Below are positions 1 to 11,269 of a DNA stretch of 64,000 nucleotides, one piece after another. The notes under the pieces are model-generated. The model had not been told where the DNA came from. It worked only from the letters and a program-made list of their open reading frames with translations, and did no database searches. The translations under genes and the position numbers were made by a program. The DNA lies in contig JAGTJM010000025.1 of assembly GCA_020747015.1 (NCBI GenBank), forward strand, positions 62,001 to 126,000, read 5' to 3'. Position 1 is the stretch's first letter; each line of letters begins with the position of its first letter. The stretch is from Pyrenochaeta sp. MPI-SDFR-AT-0127. Taxonomy: Eukaryota > Ascomycota > Dothideomycetes > Pleosporales > Cucurbitariaceae.

Positions 1-614
1 ATTACGGCGACTCTCTCTCCTCCAGTATCGTTACGATGTACCTTACAATGGAACACACATGGATTTCTCAAGATTTGAAGAATTGATCGATTTGGAGATA
101 ACATCCTGTTGCTTATTGCCGCCTGGAGCGCCTTGTGAGGCACGAGACGAGTTGTGCGGCTTGCTTCCAGCTAGTTTGAGGTGTCTCAAGGTAAGTCAAC
201 ACTGTGGTCATCTACATGACTATGTTTGCTGATGATATACAGCTTGACTTCCCACGAGAATCGGGCATCTTCTTCCACCACCTTGAAGGCGAACCATTCC
301 TTGCCCAGGATCCGTTCTCTATCCCCTCAGCTCGCTATAAATGGATTGTCGAGCTTCTGCGGCACAAACGCACAAAATACCCAGGATTGACTCACATCAA
401 CATGCAGGATCCACCCGGGGCCGTTGGCTATTGGCATTGGAGACAAGTAGAATGGGCCGCGCCAACGGAAATTTGCACATTATTGTATGAGGTGGGTGTG
501 ACATTAAATGTCAATATTAGTTATCCTAACCCTAAGTCGGAGATGGAGTCTTGGAATAATCCCGAGTACAAAAGAAAAATAGGAACGTGGCCATGGAAGC
601 ACGAATGCAATTGA
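1..614 (+). CDS. 3' part of a leucine-rich, F-box/LRR-like hypothetical protein (5' end outside window)
   Basis: An open frame runs from base 2 to 190. It joins in phase across a 52-base intron (191-242, GTAAGT donor, ATACAG acceptor) to an exon at 243-614 ending in TGA. The junction reads LPASLRCLK|LDFPRES, the kind of leucine-spaced strand seen in fungal F-box/LRR proteins. No F-box is visible, because the N-terminus lies off the left edge. The C-terminal 120 residues are rich in W, P and H and match no family I recognise. Frame continuity across the splice makes the gene convincing. The LRR label is an inference from one short segment. Confidence 0.6.
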
Positions 615-1822
615 GATTATAATCTTGCTCAGCTCGCGTCCCCTGAAGGTTTTGGACATGTATCAGTTGGCCAGCTGCGATTTTCTTACGGGTTGGCTTC
701 ATCGTCCGCCGCACCCATCTTCAGCCTAGATCCTCAATCTGCGCATCGAGCTGCGAATGCGTCAAAGATGTAAATCTCGGTATTCCCAACAGCGCTGTCC
801 GGTAACAGTTTATTTGCGTCTTTCTAGCGATAATCAGAGACACAAGCTTGATCGTCAGTCAGGTTAGTCGACAAATCGCAAAGTTCTATGTGAAAACCTT
901 CTATTGATTCGGTCTTTCTCAATGCGAGTAAACTATGGACTCAAAGTCAATCGTCGTGTCTGCGGTGCCATTCTTTCCCATGCCATGGACACGGTTTTAT
1001 TCGTGGATGTTCATTATATCCTCAGTGAGTGGCTACTGTTCTGCGAAATCAGTACGGAAGCCTTGGAAACATAAAGGATATGTGTAAGTAGCTGTCGGCC
1101 GGTCCGTGTCCCGCAACCTCCTAGAACATATCTAAACTGATCCGCTTAGTCGTGTTGGGGATTTTTGCAGAGACTTGTGGTGACTATGGCCCAGTCACTT
1201 CAATATTCCTGGGGGTGGATGGTCTGTTACCGATGCTACTTTGCTTGAGCTTAAGGTAACTTGATACTGTAGTGCATGATTTCGATGATATTTCATTAGA
1301 CATAGCCTTTTGTTTACCCTTCAGTTCTCGGAAACAGTTGCTTGGCTTGGTTGGCTTACACAATCAAGATGAAGATTGTAGATGAGGGGAATACAGTGCT
1401 TTAAAACAGTAAGGTGCGTGAACAGTCGTTTATTACCTACCGAGCATCTCAGTGCAGTTGTAGGCGAGAGAGCAAGAAGAAATCATTCAAATGAACCTTA
1501 TAATAACCGCTTGGACAAGCTCCTGAGACCAGAAAGTGACCGCAAACTATGGTAATGAAAATAGAGACATCTGGGCTTTGGAGAACTTATCGGCATGTTC
1601 CAGCGGATTGAAGTAGAATGAGACACCACCATCATAATGCCAAGGTCGAATGCAAACCAAAGCTACTGTAGTAGGTCTAAAACATCGTCAGACTATAGTC
1701 AAATGTTCAACCTTTAAACTCCGCCTCATTATCCTCTGCCTAATCTTCATTTTCCTCCTCTACGTCCTCCTCTACATCCTCTTCCCTTTTAGTATTGTAT
1801 TTCCCTTCGTTTCTATATCGTC
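615..1822. other. Intergenic stretch, no gene seen
   Basis: About 1.2 kb between the 3' end of the LRR-like gene and the 3' end of the BTB/RING gene (convergent ends). Open frames are short and hydrophobic low-complexity (for example a pyrimidine-rich one at 1650-1844). I see no splice-joined coding signal, RNA gene or repeat family. Confidence 0.5.
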
Positions 1823-2647
1823 TTATTCATCATCCTCTTCTTGACCGTCTTCTTCTTTCATCGTGTACGCTCCATAAGTATACTCCTCCAGCAGCTCCGT
1901 TCGCGTTGGTCTTTGTTCTAGCAACCGCAGGGCAGTTTCACACAGGGCATGCGTAAAGCTGGTAGGATATTCTGACGCATGATCTTGGAACCACTTCGGC
2001 GTGATTGTTATTAAGATATTTCCAACAACGAAGTATTGCATAAAGTGGTTCGAGCATTCCTCAAAAGCGTACCGGACAGAATCAGACTTGAAGCCAGAGT
2101 TTTTACCATCTTCTACCGAGGAAACAAACTCGGCAATAATTGCGTATTTGAAGTTGTAATCATTGAAAGCGAGGGCCACCGTCCATGCTTTTAGCAAAAG
2201 GGTGTTGAATCTATCGTCATCCCGATCTATAGCGTCATCAATGTGGAGGTTTCCAGAGTAGAGCCAGTTAAGGTATATCTGCACTGCGTCGACGTCGAGA
2301 TTACATTGTAGTGACACCAGCTCGTCTCTCCTACTTATCCAGACGCTGCGACACATTGGGCATGTTGGTCCGCCAGCTTGTGAGTTTTTCCATTGGTCTA
2401 TGCATTGTTCGTGAACATTCTGGCCATATTTCGCACCGCAGAAAGTGATATCAACTTTTGGGTCGAGGCTCTCATGGCAAATTGGGCAGTCTCCGTCGAC
2501 AGCTTTGCGACCTCGCTGTAAACGTCTGCGAAAGAATTTTGAATTCGCACACAAAAGATCTTCATGGACGGTAAAGTGTCGATTGCAGTTTCTCGTTTTG
2601 AAGCTGACGAATTTGCGGCCAAGGCTACATATGGTGAGTGTATACAC
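1823..2647 (-). CDS. BTB/POZ-domain protein with a RING finger inserted in the BTB fold
   Basis: The N-terminal 40 residues look like the first half of a fungal BTB domain: a beta hairpin, then VHEDLLCANSKFFRRRL. A RING-like finger follows at about residues 53-100 (CPIC ... FC ... VHEQC ... CPMC). The BTB then appears to resume with a DVDAVQIYLNWLYSGNLH motif and the helical C-terminal extension typical of Pleosporalean BTB proteins. The tail is acidic. A RING finger suggests E3 ubiquitin ligase activity and a BTB a cullin-3 or dimerisation interface; both are inferences. The start is unresolved: the frame opens at a GTG with a stop just upstream, and no in-frame ATG precedes the BTB half. 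An ATG at 2720 lies in another frame, so an undetected short exon, a frameshift or early decay is possible. Confidence 0.6.
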   Translation of the reverse strand: MYTLTICSLGRKFVSFKTRNCNRHFTVHEDLLCANSKFFRRRLQRGRKAVDGDCPICHESLDPKVDITFCGAKYGQNVHEQCIDQWKNSQAGGPTCPMCRSVWISRRDELVSLQCNLDVDAVQIYLNWLYSGNLHIDDAIDRDDDRFNTLLLKAWTVALAFNDYNFKYAIIAEFVSSVEDGKNSGFKSDSVRYAFEECSNHFMQYFVVGNILITITPKWFQDHASEYPTSFTHALCETALRLLEQRPTRTELLEEYTYGAYTMKEEDGQEEDDE

Positions 2648-3158
2648 TCCAGAATCTTGTGCATAAATACCCTATTGGGTCAAGCCTCTTCGTCGCACCT
2701 CGACTCTTGATGACAGCCATATTGTGTGTTCGTGATGATTGTGTGTTCTAAGGGTATAGTCGGTCCTTATCAGTGATGTAGGTACTGAAATGGATAAGAA
2801 CGTGAGGTAATAAGAAATTGAGGACGTCCAGGCTGCTTGAGATTTGCAGTGGTCAGGTCTCCAAAGAAAATAGACGGCTAGATACTTAAAGACGAGGGCA
2901 AGACAAGTAAGAGTAGCATATTTAGCTCATTGGGGTATATCGACCGTGTTCATCATTCATGTATGGTGAGAGATTCTCTCACCATTATCCAATTCCTGTT
3001 GTTCCTGAAAATCATATTGGAGGATCCTTTTGGTTGGGTTGGAAAACACACTACGTGATCGAAAAGATCGCTGTGAGCCCTCAAACGCTGTAGCTCAACG
3101 CCGTGGAAGAGAAAAACATCATGTTAGCACCAATAACGTGTGGAGGTTTCAATCCTGT
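2648..3158. other. Intergenic; candidate 5' region of the BTB/RING gene
   Basis: This 510-base gap should hold the missing start of the BTB/RING gene, which is read leftward. A possible ATG at 2720 opens a 20-codon frame that ends before joining the BTB frame. Nothing else is recognisable. The right end holds the 3' UTR of OXR1. Confidence 0.35.
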
Positions 3159-4348
3159 TCATGAGCCAATATACCACAGTTCGACGCCCATGACATCGAA
3201 CTTTTTACCATCATCACTCAAAGGCTCATTGCCGAATGTTGGACATGTGTCCGAAACACCGTTTTCGAGGTTGTCGTCTAGCCAGAGGCCATAGTGACCG
3301 TCTCTGTACCATTATTAGCCCAGACATGTCAATGAATAGGCTATAGCCAGCTTACCCTCCGCCAATACTCAAGTAACTCTGCTCGCAGAAAATCATATAG
3401 TCGTTCACTCCGCTATACGGGAATGCCTTGAATCGTATCCGCTCCGGTGTACTTGCTCCGCTCTTGTTTGCCTGTCCATTTTGAGGTGGTGATAAGGATT
3501 CTAGTTTCGACTTTGGTGTCGCTATTGTGGTCATGCGAACAGCATGCGTGGTATCTGCAGAAGGCGGTGGAGGTAGATTTGCAAGATCGGGTATAGAGGC
3601 GAGGACATGCGCACGCCACAAGAAGCATTCACCATTGCCATAGAAGTGCGCGGAAGGGTGAGGTGCGTCAGAAAGGTATGCGCCGAAAACCTTTTCTTGA
3701 ACATCAGTATCGCTGAAAGGTGGGTAGGGTGGTGGGCCAACTTACGCCTCCGCTACCATCCCTAACCACAAGTACAAATCCACCGCGCTTCCCTCTATAG
3801 TCGTCAGACTGCTTGTATAACGTGGCCAGGCTGACGCCATTTTGCTCCAAGCTGTATGCAAGCGACCATTCATCTACCAGTTGTAACCTTGGTGGTACCA
3901 ATAGCCTAATCTCTTCCGCCAACGCGTTGCTGAGTAGCTTGCCCTTCTCCCGCATACCGCTTCTGTAGCCACGCAAGGACAGTGGTGTGAGCGGTGGTGG
4001 CTGAAAAGGCGACGCATTTCGATGGGGCGGTTGGAAAACAGAATTCATGTCTGAGGTTGAAGAGGAGACGAGGCTGGCGAACGATTGTGAGAGGGAGGAC
4101 GCGGTAGACTGGAATTGTGCTTGTATGTTTCCTGTGCCGTTGCCGTTGCTTTCTGATCTTGATCTTGTATCTGATTTCGGACTCGAGTCCGTGTTGAGTC
4201 GTCGCAGAATACCAGACATGGCGTACGAGACGGGATAGGTGAAGTACGACGAGGAGCGGTTTGGCGTGTTTCGCTGCGCGGGAGAAGACTGTTGCGAGGG
4301 CGAGGCGCGAGACGGCGGCGAGGATGGAGGAGCTGCCTTTGTGGGCAT
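3159..4348 (-). CDS. OXR1: TLDc-domain oxidation resistance protein (OXR1 family)
   Basis: Three exons, 3746-4348, 3356-3690 and 3159-3303, join in frame to 360 codons. Introns are 3691-3745 (GTAAGT) and 3304-3355 (GTAAGC). The first 150 residues are Ser/Pro-rich and probably disordered. A TLDc domain follows, with the hallmarks LVPPRLQLVDEWSLAYS, FYGNGECFLW, IRFKAFPYSGVNDYMIF and SIGGGDGHYGLWLDDNL, ending VMGVELWYIGS. OXR1 proteins protect against oxidative damage and, in yeast, promote V-ATPase disassembly; that is family knowledge. The start at MPTKAAPP was chosen because the upstream ATG at 4507 adds a compositionally odd stretch. It runs in the same direction as TRM10, about 450 bases downstream of it. 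Confidence 0.9.
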
Positions 4349-4805
4349 CTTCGGTGAGTTTTGACGTGTATAAGGTGGTGCTGGAATTAATTGTGGGTCG
4401 CGTGTGTATGTGCGCTGAGCTGGGATTGTCGCAGGTTGTTGGTGGTGTGCAGCCGTGACGTTGCGTAATGAGTGGGTTGGACAGCTCAGGGCCACTTGAG
4501 CCTCCAAGAATGCTCAGAAGTCTCACAAGGAATGATTTACATAATCAAAAATTGAATTCCTGTTTGTGTTCTTCATGTACGTGATTAATTTCAGATGCTC
4601 CCCAGAGATGATGCAACGATTAGTGATTGCTTTTTCGTCCCCAGAAAGCTTATTTTCCGCTATCCTGTAGGGCTGTGATTATGGCTATCTTGTGAGCGAT
4701 ATTACCAAACATCAGTTGCACAATTAGGCCAATTGCAAAGAACAGAGGCTGCTACTCTTGGTTTATCTAGCAGCTCGATGAGTCTTACAATGCTTCATTC
4801 GTGAT
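4349..4805. other. Upstream region of OXR1 / 3' region of TRM10
   Basis: About 450 bases between two leftward genes. It contains an alternative in-frame ATG for OXR1 at 4507. Otherwise it is AT-rich with no recognisable site. Confidence 0.5.
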
Positions 4806-6044
4806 TTATCTTGTGTCTGCGACTTGGGCCTGGCCATGTGTCGGCTCACTTGAGTCTGCCTCTGCCTCCTTTGCTTCCTCCACCATTGTCCTGTCTGCTT
4901 GCTCTTCATTCTCAGCTCCTATCTCATCTCCTTCATCTTCCTCTGCATCTTCCTCTCCGCCTTCGCCCCCTTCTCTCAGCTTGCCGCCCTTCCTCTTCGG
5001 AATGACCTCCATGAATGCCTTGCCCCAGTCTCCAAACTCCATCCACTTCAGCATGATCTCCAGAACATGATTCGTGACCAACACCTGCCTGCTCTTCATC
5101 TCCAAGAATTCTCCGATGGGTAGCTTCGCGGTCTTGATCCCTCGATTAACAGCTCGTTTGTGGCAGATACCTTTGTGTCGGTTCTTATCGACTAGACCTC
5201 CGATAATGTAGGTACTGTTTGGTTTGAGGTGCGTGAGAACGTTGTCGGACTCGGCTGAGAGATAGACAATCTCGCCTTCTTCGGCTGCCTCTGTTTTCTC
5301 TTGCGCACTCGGCTCCTCTTCTTCTGAAGATTTCAACGCCCCCGCAATCTCTCCACCTTTCGGGCCTGTCATCCAGTCTTTAGATTTTTCAGCAACGGCG
5401 ACAAAATCTTCTTCGAAGAATTGGAATCCCTTCCAGCTCGTATACTGCTGCGCCAATATGCCATTGAACCGCTCCTTCATTTTCCCGCCAAAGCTGCTTA
5501 ATGCGAGGTGAGCTCTGAACTTGGCCTTTCGGTTGTCGCTATAGCACCTCGTGATTTGAAGCCCCAAGCTTTTGAGTTCGTGGTCAAACATCAAGTCCTC
5601 AAAGTCGCAGTCGAAGATAACTGTGATGGGGAGTTGCGTTCCATTTCCTGCTGAATGCCGTGGCGGTTTTGAGGATGGCCGCGGCAACGTAACTCCATTC
5701 GCATCTGTGTTCTCCTGTGCCCAAGCTTCGCGTCTCCGCTCTTTCTTTTCCTTTATCTTCTCCTTGCGCTTTTGCTTGCGGTCTTCGCGCCCCGCTTCCC
5801 AGCGTTCATGCCGTTTCTGCTTTTTAAGCTGGTTCTTCGACAACTTAGGTGATTCATCTTCCCCCTCAGCACCTGCTTCAGAAGTGATACCGGCAGTACC
5901 AAGTGCTTCTCTGTTTTCGCTAGTCATGGAAGCTTGACTGTCCAGATTCTCACTGGCGGGCACCATATTCTCATCGGGAGCGTCTTCATTGCCGCCAACA
6001 TGCCCCAGCTTTCTCATCTTTGCAGGTCGCTCCTCAGACTCCAT
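4806..6044 (-). CDS. TRM10: tRNA (guanine-N1-)-methyltransferase, TRM10 family
   Basis: An intronless 412-residue protein. Residues 60-115 are a Lys/Arg-rich basic stretch typical of the Trm10 N-terminus (tRNA binding). The SPOUT methyltransferase domain runs from about 137 (LPITVIFDCDFEDLM) to 345. The conserved loop GGLVDKNRHKG at 282-292 carries D286, which corresponds to the catalytic-loop aspartate of the family. The enzyme makes m1G (sometimes m1A) at tRNA position 9 using S-adenosylmethionine. The last 60 residues are Glu/Asp-rich, and there is an acidic insertion near 238-258, so it is longer than the 293-residue yeast enzyme. It is divergent from the GRIM-19 gene with only about 208 bases between starts, suggesting a shared promoter. 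Confidence 0.95.
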   Translation of the reverse strand: MESEERPAKMRKLGHVGGNEDAPDENMVPASENLDSQASMTSENREALGTAGITSEAGAEGEDESPKLSKNQLKKQKRHERWEAGREDRKQKRKEKIKEKKERRREAWAQENTDANGVTLPRPSSKPPRHSAGNGTQLPITVIFDCDFEDLMFDHELKSLGLQITRCYSDNRKAKFRAHLALSSFGGKMKERFNGILAQQYTSWKGFQFFEEDFVAVAEKSKDWMTGPKGGEIAGALKSSEEEEPSAQEKTEAAEEGEIVYLSAESDNVLTHLKPNSTYIIGGLVDKNRHKGICHKRAVNRGIKTAKLPIGEFLEMKSRQVLVTNHVLEIMLKWMEFGDWGKAFMEVIPKRKGGKLREGGEGGEEDAEEDEGDEIGAENEEQADRTMVEEAKEAEADSSEPTHGQAQVADTR

Positions 6045-6252
6045 GTTTGATAATATTTAACGTTCAATCGATTGACAATCGTGATATTGACTCTTTGCCC
6101 ACTCAGCATCGACAAAATTATGCTCACACTAGCTTGCCAAGCCACACCCCTGCACCTTAGCTTGCAGAGCTCCGAGCCGCAACCTCACGTCTCCGCATCA
6201 CAGCGACGACACACTTCACCCACCCATTGCGCCACGCACACAGCTGCCCATC
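6045..6252. promoter_or_regulatory. Short bidirectional promoter region TRM10 / NDUFA13
   Basis: The two ATGs face away from each other across 208 bases, so both promoters and 5' UTRs must fit here. No clear TATA box is visible. The stretch toward the right-hand gene is CA-rich, as is common before fungal start codons. Confidence 0.5.
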
Positions 6253-6748
6253 ATGCCGCAGGATATGCCGCCGACGGGCGGCTACAGCCCCGTACAATAC
6301 AAGCGCAACCTTCCCGTCCGCGGTTTTCGACCGGCCATATACCTCTTTGGAACTGCCGCTTTGATGACATTTGGATTTTGGAAGGTTGGACAGGGAATCA
6401 GGGAACACAAGTACGTGTAAACTTTTCGGAGGGTTGAGAAAAGAAACCAAGGTTTAGGATAGGGTGAAAAGCAATACTGATGACTACAGCGAACTCGCGC
6501 GCGAGAAGATGTGGGCGCGGATACATCTCATTCCTGCGCTACAGGCCGAAGAAGACCGGGATCAAGTGCGAAGACATTTGGCCGACAAAGCGAGGGAGAA
6601 GGAGTTACTGGGTACGGAGACAAAGGTGTACCACAGCGACAGGTATGTTATGACGCCCCGCAGTCACAAAAGAATGCCTAGCTAATCGAACCTGTGCAGG
6701 TTTGTACGACCAACATTTGCGATCACACCAGAGCACGAAACGAAATAG
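6253..6748 (+). CDS. NADH:ubiquinone oxidoreductase subunit, GRIM-19/NDUFA13 (B16.6) family
   Basis: Exons 6253-6410, 6490-6642 and 6700-6748 join in phase to 119 codons. Donors are GTACGT and GTATGT; acceptors are TACAG and TGCAG. The N-terminus (MPQDMPPTGGYSPVQYKRNL) fits the family, followed by a single membrane helix FRPAIYLFGTAALMTFGFW. A charged, probably coiled C-terminal helix contains REKMWARIHLIPALQAEEDR, with a final RFVRPTFAITPEHETK. This is an accessory subunit of mitochondrial complex I, anchored in the inner membrane. The length matches the fungal family (about 120). In animals the homologue is also linked to cell death; nothing here bears on that. Confidence 0.93.
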
Positions 6749-8875
6749 AAGCGAGTAGAGGAATGGCAGTGTACATAAGTAAAGGGGAGGAACCGATGCC
6801 TGCAATGGCTGTACCCTATGGAATTGTGCTACAACTGGAATCAATTATTTCATTGCGTTCGAACCAAATATGCCCTTATTTCTTCCGCATTTGAGCAGCC
6901 TTTCGAATGAATCTACGCTGAATTCGCAGCTGCCTTGCATCTGACATTGTCTCACAACTTGTAACAGATTATGTTATATGAGCGAAGCTGTAATGGCAAT
7001 ACCAACAGTGCATCGTCGACTATTTAACACATCAGAACCACTTCTATTCGTGTTGATAGCACAAATGACATCACCTTCAAAGCTATAACATCGTTCACAC
7101 TTTGCACAGCAGAATTTTGCACCACCTCCACACTTCATGATAGAGCCCCGTAATTACAACAGAAGAGCAAAGTCAGCTATGACTTCCTCTTAACTATATG
7201 CATGAAACAGACACATAAACTCTCTAGTGACAATTAGACAATTCATCAAAGTTTAGCAGCACTAGAAACCCAAACGATTTTCTGGGCAACAAGCAATAGT
7301 ATCGAAGCGCATATCGGACTGTAACTTGTTTCTGCAGGAAGAAGAGCATTATATTTTAGGTTTTCGACATTAACATGCTAGGCGTGGCCACATTGCTTAC
7401 AGTTTCCAAATTAATGAAGCTTAATGATTGTTGCTTTAAATTCAGCGATCAGTGTAGACTATGCAGAAGCATCATAACGATCCAATCACTTTTCGTTTGT
7501 ATATTTCACATCAATATATTCTTAGCTATATCCAAACGCTTCTGTGGAAGATGGAAAATCCTGACTGAGGTGGAAATTCGAGTTCAGTTTATTTCCTACA
7601 CTCTGTGCTCCAAATCCTTGAAGTTCGCAAGGTTGAGAACAGTTTCAACTGCCAATGTACAATTACTGACAATAGAGTTGTTGCTCTGCACTGAGACTGC
7701 GCAAAGGTCTTTGTCTTTTGCTGTTCTTACGCCGCGGCAAGCGACGGCGCGCATCCATACACGTAGCCGAGTGCGACAACCTTTGTCGGTGCCTGTACGT
7801 ATAGATCTATCCAATATCAAGTGCATTCTGAACGTGGTTCATATGGCCAATGGAAACGAGGGTTCGGCACGACTTGCCCCGCTGGTGCCGATGTGCAGCG
7901 CGAATCTGGCAGGTAATCTAACGTCCCTTTAGAGCGACTAAATGAACTTTCGACGACCTTGAGATTTGACCAACCATTCACAACTTGCTATGAACACCAG
8001 GTGCGCAAGCTTATTTTCCGTTACTCTATGGCCGATGTTGGTTGGTTGTCCTGTCCGAAAGCGACAACGAAAACAGAACACCTGGCTTCGCTACGACAAT
8101 CGTCGAATAAATGACCACACAATTGGAACACATCCTTCATGATCCTGAGTCAAGCTAGATAATCATGAAGCATCAAACTTGTGGAGATGTAGGAAAACCT
8201 CGGCTTCTTTACAATTTCATTGCTCGTAAACCATATGATGAAGTCGTTCAGTCTGAGTTGGCTGGTCTCGGTTGTACACAGGGCTGAAGTGAGTCTAATT
8301 GATACAGGGAAACAAATTAAAAGTCTGCTGTTCCGCAGAATCATTGAAACATTAATGTGGCGGCGATGGGACCTTGAAACGCGCCGCAAATTAAATGGCA
8401 GGAAGACAACCTCCAAACAGTGGGCTTAAGGGCAAGAACCTCCACAAATCATAACCATCTATAACATAATTCTTTGCTTGAATTGAAATGAGTGTGCTGG
8501 CTCGATACGAATCCGTTTCGTATCGCAGTTGCATAAACGACCGCTAGACTAAAAAGATAGAACAATCGATAGATGAAACAACTTTTGGCAGGGGTAGTTG
8601 ATGTTTACGTGAGTGCTAGCTCCGCACGGGTCACCGGAGGATTTTTTGAGGCGATGGATCGGTACTTCTCGAAATAGTCCGCAATGAATGACATATGGAG
8701 CATCCTAGCAAAACTTCTGCACGTTCCTTAGCCCTCATTTATGAACGTTTGTGTTAGTCCCTTTTACAGTACTTAGTTCTTCGGCATCTTCTGATTTATC
8801 TTCTGTAGAATCTCTCTTGTCGACGCATTTCTATACAAACCATTTACGAAAAACGCTCAAATCAAGTGTTGCACT
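6749..8875. other. 2.1 kb gene-free AT-rich stretch
   Basis: No splice-joined coding signal. The longest frame (7375-7932, plus strand) translates to low-similarity, Cys/Leu/Ser-rich sequence without domains or normal fungal codon patterns, so I do not call it. The right end is the promoter of the secreted-protein gene. Confidence 0.45.
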
Positions 8876-9861
8876 ATGAAGGGAATTTACGCAGCCATCG
8901 GCGTTATTTCAGCGCTGATCCAGACAAGCTGCGCCAACCTCGATGTTATTACTCTCAACACTGGTCGCGATACGTGGATTCAGGAAGCCGAAGCCACACT
9001 TGTTGTGGGAAATGTCCCTAATCCCATAACAGGTGATGTTGCATTATGGAGTGCGATCATGATGGATAAAAAGGACTTTCTCCAAGGTGTCACCCAGAAT
9101 TCTCCGAGCAGGTAGGGCGCGACTCATTGAGCCTCATGATGACTTGATATACATAGCTAAAACATTTGACAGCTATTATTGCCCCAACCTCGGACGCAAC
9201 TGGTGTAATTTCGCCTACACCCTTGTAGGTGCGTATGAAGGTGTTGAAGGCTCTGAGTAAACCTTGTTTGAGTACGCTGACATACCACTGTGACCAGGCT
9301 CAACAACTCCTGAGAACGGCAAACCAATAAGTGCACCTCCTGGATCTCGAATCAAGACGCATTGTACTTAGCCTTGATATCTAGCTCTTATCAGCGTCAT
9401 TACTGATACATTGGCAGACAAATTGAACGCAAACACAAACCTATGGGACCAGAACCTTTACCTTAACGACAAGTTAGTGTCTAGTATCTCTTCGAGTGAG
9501 TCACTAAATCTGGAAGTAATTGTTCTGGAGCTTGTAGGTCTAACAGCATTTTCACAGGCAAGGGACAACGCGGAAAAATATTTTACGTCTCTATCGAATG
9601 TGCATCTGGCAATTGCGCTACTGCTCCAGCTCACAGTACGTTACTAAGTTCTATCATATCCATCACGAGGCGTAATTTACGGACACTAAGAAATATTCAG
9701 GTTGGGAAAATATCTCTATCACGCTGAACAAGGCGGATCAAAGTTTTGGCCACAGCGGAAATTGGGAATATAATGCGACTGGTGGCAAGATGTCGACAGC
9801 AGACAACGGGAAGACTTGGAAATTTACTAAGCTTAGTATTCCAGATACGCCGGCGCAATGA
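8876..9861 (+). CDS. Small secreted protein of unknown function (six exons)
   Basis: Six exons, 8876-9111, 9173-9228, 9298-9363, 9418-9495, 9558-9635 and 9701-9861, join without a stop to 224 codons. The first 20 residues (MKGIYAAIGVISALIQTSCA) form a signal peptide. The mature part has four cysteines (YYCPNLGRNWC and ECASGNC) that could form two disulfides. Alternating strands such as LWDQNLYLNDKLVSSI and WENISITLNKADQSFGHSG hint at a beta-sandwich, perhaps concanavalin A-like as in eqolisin proteases. I see no catalytic motif, so this is a guess. Four of the five introns are phase 1 and all are 53-69 bases. It stands alone in a gene-poor stretch, a setting common for secreted or effector-like proteins. 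Confidence 0.75.
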
Positions 9862-11269
9862 GGAACCGACCTGTTCTGTATATACAAATATTTTCTACAG
9901 AGAAAATTGCGGTGTCAAGTGGAAAAGATGCAGTGAAGACGTTCTACAACAGATGCCCTCTTGCTTGTGTATGCATAAAACTTCTGTTCTGTTCTGTTCC
10001 TTATAATTCTTCTGTGCAAACCGAGTTTGATATCAAGCTTCGAGTTGATAATGAAGCGGGAGTGCATTGAAGTCTAAACAAGTCTACTCGTGGCTGATGA
10101 TGATTCGGTTCATGGCACGTTGGGATACTCGATTGCCACACTCTTCGCTTGCGTTTGTCGCCAGCTTTGGCTGCTTTGGCTCATGGCTACGGCAACTCCG
10201 GCATTGGATTGCGCTTGGAATGGCTCGCAGCGCATCCAGCCCCGCGGTTCCCCTAGAATGCGTGCCAGCGGTCCGCTTTAAAGTCATGCCTCAGCCAGCC
10301 ACAGCTAACTCTTTCCAGCAGCGCTAGTAAGTCACGAACCGCAGTGGCTCACAGGGGAACGAGATCCATGGACATTCGAAAAGGACTCGTGCTCTGAAAC
10401 GGAGCTGATGTCCAAGTCAACCTTACTTCACTTACATAGGCAAGGCAACATTGTCACTTTGAAAAACTTATTGTGTGGTATAGTAGTAGAAATTAGAGCG
10501 GAACATTAGATGGAATGGCAATGACGATCAGGCCTAGAAACCTCAAAAGTGGGGCTGTTAGGCCAGGCGCTTCCAGCAACGATTTCTAACCGACGACAGC
10601 ATGGATCGTATTGCCAAGAACCGCTTTATCAATTGTGCCGTTCACCCCTTGCTGTCTGCAACATGACCTTATCCACACACACACTACTACACCAACCCCT
10701 ACTAATAACTCTCTTGTAGTCAGTGGCTGGCTGATAGATTTGAGCCAGCTAATCATGTTGCTCACCACAGGCAAAGATTTGTGATCAGGATTTAAAGCTG
10801 CAGTATAGTCGCACACAAGTCACTTGCCCTGAGCACGAGTACCAACGATTGCGCCACCATGCAGTGGAGTCGCCGTGTCCGTGGTCACAATAATGGATTA
10901 CGATACCGCTCCTCGGAAGAGATTCTGAATCAGGAATCCGATTCAGCTTCGACGAGGATTATTACCTTATGGAGCATTCTTGATATGGACAGAGATGCTG
11001 TGCACACTTGATGAAGAACCGGCTCTTTCAATTTGATTGGAGGATGCTCACACATGGACATGGTTGTCAAAATAATGAATCAACTTAGCGCTTCTTTCAC
11101 TACGGTGCCTATTCGAGCACAGTTGAGGACGTAGCCGGTGAGACTTCTTACTGATACGGAACTGCTTAAATAGAGCCGAACAATTGCTTTTCCTACATAT
11201 CCGAACGCCTTATCACCTCTTTGAACAATCCCTTCATTCCTGGCCTTATCGCTACTTTTATCTCAGAAC
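9862..11269. other. 1.4 kb intergenic stretch and promoter of the protease-lectin gene
   Basis: Overlapping short frames near 10067-10327 occur on both strands and carry no domain, so they are not called. An AT-rich TTAAATAG at 11166-11173, about 100 bases before the next ATG, is a possible TATA element. Confidence 0.4.

Noticed and set aside
7375..7932. A 185-codon plus-strand frame
   Set aside because: No domain, unusual codon use and no splice partners. It looks like chance in AT-rich DNA.
10067..10327. Overlapping frames on both strands, considered as a small gene
   Set aside because: Neither frame has a signal peptide, domain or splice structure, and both cover the same bases.
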